DNA of 64,000 nucleotides from Telmatactis stephensoni (taxonomy: Eukaryota; Cnidaria; Anthozoa; Actiniaria; Isophelliidae), in contig JALIZF010001637.1 in assembly GCA_029948255.1 (NCBI GenBank), positions 248,001 through 312,000 on the forward strand, given 5' to 3'. The notes beneath the pieces were generated by a model. It did not search any database, was not told the origin of the DNA, and saw only the letters and a program-made list of their open reading frames with translations. Of this stretch, positions 1-10,429 are shown piece by piece. Each line of letters starts with the position of its first letter. Position 1 is the first letter of the stretch. Both the position numbers and the translations under genes were made by a program.

Positions 1-1169
1 ACCCACCCTAAAAGATGTCGAGCGTTTTCGGAACAGGTCGAACCTTATTTATCGAGGCCGCGAACACTTTATCGTGAAACTTATCGTGAACCAAGCTAAA
101 CTTATCTCAAACACGCTATTATCTATCTATTCTGAAACAACCACCTCTGACGAATCGTATGTGCACTATGGCAACACAAAGGACTATATTGTTGAATCTC
201 ATCTCTGTTGTAAAGACGAACAAGCGAAATTTGCAAGAAATGTAAGTGAAGAAGAACATAGCAAAACTACACCATGTCAGCCATGTGACTCTGAAAGCAA
301 AGCCACCTTTCCATTGAAGACTTCTATCTTATTATCAGTAAATATTCTCTTATTACTTGCGTTTTGCTTATTTATAGACATGAACTGTTATTTTCTCGCT
401 GGTTTAATTTTAATAACTATACTTATTTTCATAGCATATATTACAGTCGCTTACTTCGTACCATGCCTAGATGTTTATTGTGAAACTACTATGAATTCAT
501 CGCTCAGTGATTGTAATATATTAGATAAAGCTAATGATTTGACTGTACATATAAACAATGATGCTATAGTCACAATAAATATCACTGAGAATACTAGATC
601 TCGTTATTCAAAGTATGTTTATTATAATTATAGACATGTTCGGCTTACTACTCACGGTAGAGCATTCAAACGTGATCGTGAACCTAGCAGAATACCAGTA
701 CGAACTCTAAAAAGCCTCAAGAACAAGAGTAGAAAGCTTAGACAGTTTGTCTATAAAGTAATACGCTCAAATATACCCGAATCCTCAAAGATCCGTTCTT
801 TTATTCAATGTTCAAAGAGTATAAAAAAATATGGTCAATGCTATACAAAGTTCAAGAGAAAAATCACAAAAAGAAAATTTATTGTTTCTAGAAGGCTCAG
901 CTTTAACTGTAGAGCTAGTCAATATATATCATTGTTTTCTTGTAACAAACCTATGTCTTCATATAAGTCTCAGTCACATCTAAGAAATCACTGTCAATCA
1001 AAGCTATATGCTGACATAGAGAAGAACCCTGGTCCCAATGTTGATCCAAGCAAAACAATAACAGCACCATATAGCCAAGGTGATGTTGCTATTTTTGGAC
1101 AAAATGCAGGACAACAATGCGTTGCAATGAGTTTATGCTCTTTGATTTACAATACAAACAATGGAATTA
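1..1169 (+). pseudogene. Element gene fragment with two membrane segments, 2A-like motif and start of a cysteine-peptidase-like domain
   Basis: The frame is open from the left edge, so the true start lies outside the window; reading stops soon after 1169. The protein has an acidic/polar N-terminal part, two adjacent hydrophobic segments (about 1.0-1.2 hundred residues into the shown frame), a long Arg/Lys-rich stretch, then DIEKNPGP (1013-1036), which fits the 2A consensus D-x-E-x-NPGP that causes ribosome skipping. After it comes FGQNAGQQCVAMSLCSLIYN, resembling the Gln/Cys segment of papain-like (OTU/C76-type) peptidases found in invertebrate transposons. The coding region ends where the Tc1/mariner element has inserted at 1168-1169. 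A decayed version of the same 2A region lies in a Helentron-type element at 37620-37814, which suggests this gene belongs to a Helentron. Peptidase activity is inferred from one motif only. Confidence 0.55.
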
Positions 1170-1287
1170 CAGCCGTTATCGATAACACGTAGAGGTTCGC
1201 TGTAAAACTTGTACTTGAATTTTGAATTAGCCGGACGTCAATCATCTGTATTTCTATGACAACGAAGTCGTAACTCCGCCTACTCGC
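1170..1287 (+). repeat. Left terminal inverted repeat of the Tc1/mariner element
   Basis: Begins CAGCCG next to a TA duplication and carries the 10-bp palindrome TTATCGATAA at 1176-1185. It matches 6843-6960 in reverse complement with one mismatch in 118. Confidence 0.93.
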
Positions 1288-1363
1288 GAAGTCGGTTTTC
1301 CCGCCAATTCGATTCGATAGTCATCATATCACGTCGAAGAATACAGAGCTGCTCTGGATAAAG

Positions 1364-3711
1364 ATGGATAGCAATTACGACTCTGATTATTTATACGAAG
1401 ATAGCCTATGTACAGAAGATTGCGAGACACAAATCTTCCAAGAGCCTCATCAAACCGTGAGTAATTTTTGAAGCCGCTTCATCTTATAATTTCAATTTGA
1501 ACTAAGAAGTGCCAACTTTGATTAGCTCAATCAAGTTTTTACTCACTGAAAATTTACTCATACATGTGAACTTTCGTTTTCCTACACGATTCATAAAGCT
1601 TTTGTTTTTCTCTTCTTTTAATAGAGAGAAGTTGCGTTGTATTTCAAAACGTCAAACGGAAAAGTACAGGGTCCTGAACATACACCATTTGAACTTCCAA
1701 TGCGTTGGACTTTTGACACGCTGAAAGAATTGATAATTGACTACATTCAAAGAAAAACTGGGTCACGAAGCAAAATTATCATTGACCAGTTATATTTTAA
1801 AAAGAACAAAGGAAAATCACTGGTACTGATAAACAACGATAGTGATATTCCCGCTATGCTCAAGGAATATCCCCTCACATACCGAAATGGGAAGAAAAGA
1901 GAGTCAGCTACTATGTACATGGCTGTCGATTACCATGAACAGCCTACCGGTACGTTTATAAGCCAAGAACTTTAGTAATATTGTTATTCTCTCTGTTGAA
2001 AAATTATCTTCAACTGTTGTAAAATTTATTTTTGAATAGGTATAGCCAAAGATACAACTTCACCACGTAGGTCACCTCGTCTTCAGTCTCGAAATGTGAT
2101 GGATATATTTGTTTATGAAATGTCACCCGACAACAAGGTCCAGACAACTTCAAACGTCTTGCACAAAGTATCCTGCGACTCAACGCTTCAAGAAGTAATA
2201 ACACTCCTTCAAACATACCAGAGTGAGTCAGTCGTTTACACTCCAGTGGCAGGATTGTACTGGCTTAGAAAAGGGACTAAACAACCAGTCAGCCTTTCTA
2301 CTGAGCAAGACTTGGATACTTGCAAATCCGAATACAAGAACCAGAATCTAAGGCTGGCATGTCGCGCTGTTGATATACAGAAAGCAACTGGTACGTAGGT
2401 GGCTTGCATTTGTGATGAGAAGTACTCTTTTAGGAATCTTCATATAGGAATTGCCTTTTTTACATTGTAATAAGACCATGATTTATGGGATGTGTGTGGG
2501 TAGGGCGGGGGGGGGGGGGTGAAGGCAGTCAATTTGTATTTTATTTCCCTGAAATATTGAGAAATATAAAGTAAATTTACTTAATAGCTAGTTAACCATT
2601 GCTGTGTGCTTGCCTGTATTGTTATTTTTTGTACTAGTCTGAATGTAGAAGGCAATCAGGACCTTAGGTGCATGCCCTATGAAGCCTTCATCCCAGTGGG
2701 TCTTGAATCCATGGCCTGTACCCAAGTAGCAATTATTTGCCTGCAGGTTGAAGCATGCAAACACAAGGAACATTTGGATACAAGTGATCAAATATTTTAA
2801 TCAGTTTAAAGCAGTCTTTGTTAATTAAGTAACAAGTGCAAATAAGCTCTTTCATGTATTTTACTCTATATTTATTTTTTGGAGTCCATCAAGGGAATGG
2901 TTTATGCCTATAAAACTGACTTGAAATGCTACATAGTACTGTGATAAACTATAGAAATATGTTTTTTTGACTGATTCAGGAACTGCAGCCACATCAAACA
3001 AAAAGAGACGTCTTGACATGGACCCATCATCCAGTACAGAAAATGAAGAGTGGAACAATACCCATGTTCAGTTGGTAAGAGATCTGGAAAAGAGAGGAAC
3101 TCTTTGGAGATTTAGCAGCAAACATCTTACCTTGTGGACGGATGAGATTGTAAAAGGAAATAGTTCAGGAATAAATGAAGAACCTGATTGGGAGAAACAC
3201 ATTGAAGCAGTGATGGTCCCTCCGAAAAGCAGAAGGCAGTCAGGTTCATCAAAAGAAAATACAAATCACAGTGGTGTTCAAAGTACATTAGAAATGATGA
3301 TGGCCTTAGAGGCAAAAAGGAATGATACTTTACAGTCTGCCCTCATGATGTTGTTGACACAGACAACAGCAGCTCTACGAGTAAGTTTCCTGCTTCATAC
3401 AATATATTCACTATTGTTAATTCATTTTGGTAACAGATTCAATTTATTCACAGGAAAGACCACATCTGCAAACTCAGCCTCAAATGCAGTCAAAAAGTAT
3501 CAAAGATTTTAACCTAAATGATTGCTGTGATTTTTTATGTTCATTAAAACTTGATAAATATATCTTAAACTTTAGAATGAGTGAAATGGATGGTACATTG
3601 TTAAGCAGTTTAGTCCATCCTCACTTTGGTCACATTTTGTTGAAAGAAATGGGTATCACAGATGAGGGTGATGCCCAAAAAATCATCAATGCAGTGAAAG
3701 CACTTTTGTAA
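1364..3711 (+). CDS. Passenger gene with C-terminal SAM domain (5 exons, 475 aa)
   Basis: Exons are 1364-1456, 1625-1949, 2040-2390, 2980-3380 and 3454-3711. Every junction has a GT donor (GTGAGT, GTACGT, GTACGT, GTAAGT) and an AG acceptor, and the joined length of 1,428 nt is an exact open frame. Exon 1 is a 31-residue acidic leader. Exons 2 and 3 each encode about 100 residues that look like compact beta-rich (PB1/ubiquitin-like) modules; this is a weak impression. Exon 4 has a basic stretch (KKRRLD, a possible nuclear signal) and a helical region. Exon 5 encodes a SAM domain (about residues 408-475: CCDFLCSLKLDKYI, MDGTLLSSL, GDAQKIINAVKALL). SAM domains mediate protein or nucleic-acid binding. 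The gene faces the transposase and lies wholly between the inverted repeats, so it travels with the element. Its role is unknown; regulating or tethering the transposase is only a guess. Confidence 0.8.
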
Positions 3712-4425
3712 AAATATATTTCAACAGAAAAGTAACCCAATACTTTATGTTGGTATAAATGATGTTGATGTTGTTGTTTAATATAAATCATATCACTGAT
3801 GAAGAAGTGTTGCTCAAAGAACCAATTATACTAATACAGTGAAAATACTTATCTTTAATATATGTTGGATAAGTTTGAACACCCTCCAAATCCAACAGTT
3901 TGTTTTGTTATGTTCTCATTCAAGTGTAACCCCCAAAAAATTATTGATTGTTGATATTTGAACAGCTAAAAAACAGTGTCCAAAATATTATCATGGGCAT
4001 TTGCACAGGACCTATAGCTAATAATCTTTCACATTGTGAAAACTAGCATTTACATATGATAGTCGAAAAGTATCAAAATATATTGAAAGTTTGTGTTGTT
4101 TATGCATTTGTATGGGTGTTTTGTTTTGTTTTCATCATTGAGTAGATGATCAATGGATATGCCAAGCAAGGAGCAACAAAATCTAGCTAGGGGCTTCTAA
4201 TTTACAGTATAGAGAAGGATGGGTATATTTCCATCACAAAGATTATGGATTCCTGAGTGAAAATTTGCCCACCCTTATCTCCCACTGTAAATTGGCAGCC
4301 CCAGTCATATGAGGGAACAAAAGCTATTGTGCTTGTTGTTACTAACAGCTACACATTTTACTACAGTCACACTTTGGACACACATTACAGTCATTCCAGA
4401 AGAAAGCCAACAGCAGTTGCAGCCC
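3712..4425. other. Spacer between the convergent genes of the Tc1/mariner element
   Basis: AT-rich with no convincing coding potential and a G-rich run near 4510 on its right. It presumably holds the two polyadenylation regions. Short open frames here (4257-4647, plus strand) overlap the last transposase exon on the other strand and are treated as chance. Confidence 0.5.
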
Positions 4426-6765
4426 TTAGACATAACCACAGTCTTGGAAAATGCCATTACAGTTTTGAATCTGAAAAACAGTTATCCAAATGTCAAGCCC
4501 TCTGGAGGGAGGGGGGGGGGTTGGGGTAGGGTAGGTGACTCCTCATTAGAACTGAACCCTCTCACCCCACCTAACACTAAAAACAAAGCAAAAAACAGGG
4601 ATACTCAGGTTAGAAAAGAGATGGGTAAATTTTCAAATGTGAAGTAATTTTAATGCAATAATTCTTTATATAAAACAGTGGGACATGTACTTACATTGTA
4701 TAAAGCTATTTCAAAGCAGCGTTTTGGGTACCTTTCACAGATATCTTGGTGCCTTTTCATCCAATTTTTAGCAACACTAAAACACTCTTCTATGGGGTTC
4801 AGGTCTGGGGAATATGGTCTACAGAAATTGGATAATAGAAATTCTGCTTTGAATATTTAAGTGATATCATTAGTAAGCCCAAAATAATGAAGTTGTATTT
4901 GTATAGTAACTGAGCAGTGAATTTAAACTGAAGTGCTTTTTCAGTTTGATAATCATAACTATTTTATATGCAAATGCTCTCAATTTGATATCAATTCTTC
5001 ATATTGATGATTGAATTTTATTTGTCAGTACTTACGGCAAAAACAAGACAATTCCTCCTTTTGCTCTAATCAGCCTTAAAAATTCAGGGGATCTGTGAAT
5101 GGGGCAGTTATCAACAACAACTATTGAACAATTTTCTCCATTTGCGAAAGAACCAACCAGGGGAGCCACAAAGTTTTCTATAGCAAACTCAAAGCTGATT
5201 CCATTGTATGGCCCAGCGATAACATGTGCAGCCTGTACACCTTGTATAGATACTGCTCCAAGAACACTGTATTTTGATCCACGAGTGAAGTTGCCTCTCT
5301 TGCATATCCGTTCTCCTCCAAGTGAACGAGCAAATTTTCGCTGTACAAACAAAAAAGATATGATCGAAACCTTGGATTTACAGTAGACCCCCTTTACTGG
5401 ACAGGTTTTACCATGGCCATTACCCCCCGTCTCCCAAATAGCATGCTATGTCAGATCACTGGACTAGTATGTACTGCAATAAGATTTTAATGCACTATAA
5501 AATAATTTACCTGGGCAGTTCTGTCATCTTTAGCAGACTCATCAAGGAACAGGAACTGTTCAGGACGGAATTGTGAAGTAAATCTCCTATAGGCTGCACG
5601 CTGGTGCTCATTTCTCTGACGTGCAATAATTTGCATCTTTTCGGGCAAAAATAAAAATTCACATTATTGGAAGGTCCTGGTGTAAGTCAGTGGGGGGGGG
5701 GGGGGAGTGTTATTGAAAATCTTGAAATTCTTCGTTTGCCATTTTGATGTTTTGAAAATTTAAAATATTGTTACTTTTGCCAAATAAAATAGGATGCTTA
5801 TGGGCTTGTAGAGCAATTGAAGAAACACTTCTGGGACAACTTTTGGAGCACAAGCCACAAGAGCAATTCTTTACCGAATTATTGGCGAATGAAGTTTCCT
5901 CAAATTATAGTGTGAATGTATGGAGGCGCCATTTTGGAAAATTTCAGAACATAAATTCAAACATAAAATTGATAAATATCACTTAATTTAACTATATATA
6001 GCACTTCTAAGTACATATGAGACCAAACTAATTTAATTTGACACAATTATATTGATTTCCGTGGCATTTTAGACGCGTGACTGCGTTGTGTGACACGTAC
6101 GACTTGAAGATTCTAGCTAGGCTTCTACAACATCGAACCTGGACATCGAGCACATCAAAATATCTGAATGTAAGTCTACAAAATAACTCACATCACAATG
6201 TTCTAAAATATATGATAGAATAGAACTGATAGGATTCCAAATTAAATCTAGATCTTAGTTTCAATTTTTTTGATCTATGGCAAACGAAGAGTAGTCAGTA
6301 TATGTAGTAGAGATTGAGATGAAATTCATACATGCATCTGGCTAACCTTTTTCACTGTAAGGCCCATTCCGTTCAAACATTTGTCTATTGTTGGGATGGA
6401 GTATATTTGCCCTGTCGAATTCTCGAGCCATTCTTGAATTTCATCGAGGTAGAGTTCTGGACAGCGATCTACCAACTTTCGTATTTGCAGGATATCTGCA
6501 GCTGAATGAACGCAAACATTTCGATACTCCAGTCCATTTGAGGACTGATTTTTATAGCATACACATACTTACCTGTTAACAATCGGATCTTTGACTTTCT
6601 TCGTGGAGGATCTTTCACGTCCAAGGTGTTTGTATATAGACGGCGAACCTTGTATACAAACGCCTCGCTAACACACAAAGTTTCGGCTACTTCTGAATTT
6701 GTTAATCCTCTTCTTTTTAGAAAAATAATTCTCCATCGCAGAGAATTTGAAAATGATTTAACCAT
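4426..6765 (-). CDS. Tc1/mariner DD34E transposase (6 exons, 315 aa)
   Basis: Exons on the minus strand are 6765-6573, 6501-6347, 5636-5511, 5340-5036, 4818-4695 and 4470-4426. They sum to 948 nt with no stop or frameshift. Exons 1-2 encode the DNA-binding half: a helix-turn-helix with LTNSEVAETLCVSEAFVYKV, then a second one of the form LVDRCPELYLDEIQEWL...IDKCLNGMGL. The catalytic acidic residues are D in FLFLDESAKDD (exon 3), D in VVVDNCPIHRS (exon 4) and E in FLPPYSPDLNPIEE (exon 4/5 junction); exactly 34 residues separate the last two. These are the hallmarks of IS630/Tc1/mariner DDE enzymes. Length is close to the family norm of about 340. Five introns are unusual for the family. The acceptor of exon 3 (CGAAAAG) is weak. 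Confidence 0.87.
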
Positions 6766-6842
6766 TTCGAAAAAAATAAAAAACGGGGATGAAAGGATTT
6801 TACTCGACTTAGTTTCGAATTAAACAGTAGCTAGCTCGGATA

Positions 6843-6960
6843 GCGAGTAGGCGGAGTTACGACTTCGTTGTCATAGAAATACAGATGATTGACGTCCGGC
6901 TAATTCAAAATTCAAGTACAAGTTTTACAGCGAACCTCTACGTGTTATCGATAATGGCTG
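6843..6960 (-). repeat. Right terminal inverted repeat of the Tc1/mariner element
   Basis: Reverse complement of 1170-1287 with one substitution; followed by TA at 6961-6962. It also carries TTATCGATAA close to its tip. The transposase start codon lies 77 bp inside it, so the repeat probably contains or adjoins the promoter. Confidence 0.93.
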
Positions 6961-7049
6961 TAAGCACCAAACATACTCTTGTACTGTATAGACACATATC
7001 CTTCAGCCGTAAGGCACCACACATAAATCTTATACCATATATTACTCAC

Positions 7050-7780
7050 ACTTATTCTATGTGGGACACTGGGACTCTGGGTCACCTCTGTTAACTTACT
7101 GTCCCTGGTCGACCCGGGACACTGGGACACTTACAGATTATAAGTGTACTCATACTTATGCTAAGCGGGACACTGGGACGCTGGGTCACCTCTGTTAAAC
7201 CGACTGTCCCGGGTCGACCCGGGACACTGGGACACTTGTATATTATAAGTCTACTCATACTTATGCTAAGTGGGACACTGGGACACTGGGTCACCTCTGT
7301 TAACTTACTGTCCCGGGTCGACCCAGGGACACTGGGACACTTGTATATTATAAGTCTACTCATACTTATGGTAAGCGGGACGCTGGGGCGCTGGGTCACC
7401 TCTGTTAAACTACTGTCCTGGGTCGACCCGGGACACTGGGACACTTGTATATTATAAGTCTACTTCATACTTATGCTAAGTGGGACGCTGGGACGCTGGG
7501 TCACCTCTGTTGACTTACTGTCACGGGTCGACCCTGGACAGTGGGTCAGCTATACATTTTATAAGTCTACTCGTACTTATGGTACGTGGGACACTGGGAC
7601 GCTGGGTCACCTCTGTTAACTTACTGTCCCGGGTCAACCCAGGGACAGTGGGTCAGCTATACATTTTGTATATTATGAAGTCTAACTCATACTTATGCTA
7701 TGTGGAACACAGGGACACCCTTTTAACTAAGTGTCCAGGGTTCATCCGGGACACTGGGTCAGCTATGTATTATGTCTACC
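7050..7780. repeat. Tandem satellite, period about 105 bp, 6-7 copies
   Basis: GGGTCACCTCTGTTA recurs at about 7079, 7183, 7288, 7393, 7498 and 7603, spacing 104-105 bp. Each unit has GGGACACTGGGAC runs and a GTCGAC-centred palindrome (CCCGGGTCGACCCGGG in the best unit). Because 105 is a multiple of three, long open frames run through it on both strands; they are repeat artefacts. The last units are more diverged. Confidence 0.9.
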
Positions 7781-8940
7781 TGTGCTAACCCCAATAACCA
7801 ATAATTATCATGAAAATATATCAAGAAATCTTTCAAACATTTTTTTTGTGTAAATATTTTTAAATAATTTGAAAAATCACATCTCACATTAATTATAATC
7901 ACATCACAAATCACAATCATAATTAAATTGTACTTTTTCAATGGTTTAATCCAAAGTCTGTAGAAAAAGAACTGGAACATGTACAGATACTAATATACAT
8001 ATTATATATTTTTTGTTTCTAATGTCTGTACATCACTATAGTTATTAATTTACAAAACATGCTTCTATAAGGAAGATTTGATTGAAAGAAAAACTAAATT
8101 TCTATTTACATGTACTAGCTAGGTCCACAGCTGATGATCAAGTTGTTAAAAATGAGTAAATATGCAAATACAAAACATGCTTTGAAAAAGATTTGATAAA
8201 CAAAAAAAAAACCCCTTAATTTCTATTTACATGTATGAGGTATGCAGCTGATGAAGGAAGATTTGATTGGCAAAAAGTAGGGCCAAAACATAACCTTAAT
8301 TTCTATTTACATGTACTTGGTGCACAGCTGATGATCAAGCTGTTAAAAATGAGTAATTACAAATATCTAATTGAACCGAATGTCCTTTGTAAATAAGCCA
8401 ATCAAACACTAATGCCAAAGAATATTTCAGCAAACTCATGAAACCCCGACGGCTGAAATCTGAGCCTATTGACACCTTGGAGTCATTAAATATAATATAG
8501 CACTATTAAATAATCACTGTAAATGCACATTAATTTGTACATCAATTGAAAGTTACTTCTGCACTTGTTATTGATTATTGAACAGAATATTAAATATCAG
8601 ATTCTTTTATCTCTCACAAAGTTTTCCTCTAAAGTCTCCTATATCTTGCTCAAGCTTGCAGTATAGTTGATTTATTGTGATTTGACAGTGCTGTGCATTT
8701 TCACATAACTTTTGAGTTGATTTTGGAAGTTTGTTACCAAGTTCTTTGTGAACTTCCTAACTTTGTGTTAAACTTGGTTCAATGAAGCATAAATCTTAGG
8801 TTGAATGAAATTTCATCTAAAATCTTGAAAGAATAATTATTTTCCTAAATGTATTTTATCATCATCATTTCAGCAAAGCAGTTTGCAACCTATTTTCAGA
8901 TGAACCTAAAAAGTTGTGCTTCATTGAACAAAGTTCAACA
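7781..8940. other. AT-rich non-coding stretch with diverged short direct repeats
   Basis: No gene seen. TTTCTATTTACATGTA recurs near 8099, 8219 and 8300 with neighbouring ACAGCTGATGATCAAG and AAAACATGCTT, so 8050-8375 is a decayed tandem repeat. 8725-8760 (GTTTGTTACCAAGTTC) resembles the right end of the hAT-like element in reverse and may be part of its left terminus. Confidence 0.45.
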
Positions 8941-10429
8941 TTAAGTTGGGAAGTTTGCAATGAACTTTGTGGTTCACGGCCGCTATAAATTTTCCCGATA
9001 CCCTTGATCAATGACGTCAGAGCACACGCCCGCATATTTTCAGCGGTGCTTGTCATGAAATCGGGGACGCATTATTTGTTGTTGCAATTATTTTGTTTTG
9101 TCTCAAAAGTGTTTTGTGGTTTTTCTTTGTTTTCTTTTGTCCTTTTTTATACTTCGATTCAATGAATATGTGATAGTATATGGGGAGAAGAAAAAGGAAA
9201 AGGAGAGCTCAAGAATTTGAGCCGAAAAGATTTAGTGTTGTTTATACCGACGACGATTCGCCGGGCGGCCAAACATCTTCATCTCTTGCAATTGATGAGC
9301 TCAACCAAACTGTTTTTACTTTACAAAATGAACTCAAAGAGAAAGAAAACTATATAAAAATTATCAAAGATGAACACAAGAATGAAATGATATCTTATCA
9401 AAAAGAAATTGACAAGTTGTTGGAGGAAAATGTAAGGTTACGTGCAGAAATCTCAAGGATGAACTCAACCATCTCGTCGCTCAATGTAAAATGTGAGATA
9501 GAGCGTATGAAGTCTGCAAACAAAGGTCATAAATTAAGAGGTGCAAAATCTAAGTTAACAAGAATAGCTAAGACCACAATGTCATCTGACTGCCATACAT
9601 CATTATGTCTCGTGAACACATACAACCGCAGCCGAGCTACTGGTTCGCGTACACTTCAGTTTATGGCATTTATCAGGTTTATACAGCATTCTTGTATGTT
9701 GTCATGTCAAAAAATGTATCTGGCTGTTGACTTGATGTTTCATTTATTTTTTGGAAAAAATCCTCCAACTTCTTTTATGTCTCCTACTACTTTGAGTGAC
9801 TGGAACATTCTTCTTGGAGAAGCTGACAAACTGATTTTGAAAGAGCTTTTGAAATTTTCTGTGTATGATGTCCATCTGTGGGGGGATGACAGTAACAAGG
9901 GAAACGAAGATAGACATGTCTTTGGTATACACACTTGGGATCCCAAACAGCAATGCCCTGTCGGTTATGTTTTGGGAAATTATCTCATTGCTAGTGGATC
10001 TGGTGGAGATCAAGGTGAAATCGAGTACCATGTAGCTAAAAAGATTTATGGTATCAACAATGTTGGTGGTTTGATATGTGACAATGCAAAAACCCAAACT
10101 GGTGCAATTAAAGGTCTTATCAAGATTAACTCACAGCTCTTTAACAGGGAAATGTTTATGGTTGGATGTTATCCCCATGTCCTCAACATAATGGTTCGTC
10201 GTATGATTTATGCAGGATTTGGTGCCAAAAAGGACATGGAGGCTTTCAATTTGATGCAGCTTCACTACAAGGTAATATTATATTTTAGTGTGAGATCTAT
10301 TTTGTTGTTATTCCAGATGAAAATCATGAATATAATAGTAACTATGACAACAAAAAATCAAACCAGTTTGAACATTTTCACACCCAAAATATTTCAAACC
10401 ATAATGAACATATAAACACAAGGGAGATA

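Larger units (their letters stand above)
1170..6960. mobile_element. Tc1/mariner-type DNA transposon with a passenger gene (5,791 bp)
   Basis: The ends are 118-bp inverted repeats (1170-1287 and 6843-6960) that differ at one position (G/A at base 6). Both are flanked by TA (1168-1169, 6961-6962), the Tc1/mariner target duplication. Inside are two convergent multi-exon genes whose start codons sit 76-77 bp inside each repeat: a DD34E transposase on the minus strand and a SAM-domain gene on the plus strand. Classical Tc1/mariner elements are 1.3-2.5 kb with one intron-poor gene, so the size, introns and second gene are all unusual. Near-identical ends and two readable genes suggest a recent, possibly still mobile copy. 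It interrupts the gene at 1-1169. Confidence 0.9.

Noticed and set aside
1176..1185. TTATCGATAA as a 10-bp target duplication
   Set aside because: It is a palindrome inside the inverted repeats; sequence identity between the ends continues outward to CAGCC, and TA is duplicated just beyond.
4257..4647. Two overlapping plus-strand frames as a gene
   Set aside because: No motif; they overlap the last transposase exon on the other strand and a poly-G run.
6945..7788. Long repetitive open frames on both strands
   Set aside because: They follow the 105-bp satellite, whose length is divisible by three; both strands are open, so no evidence for a gene.
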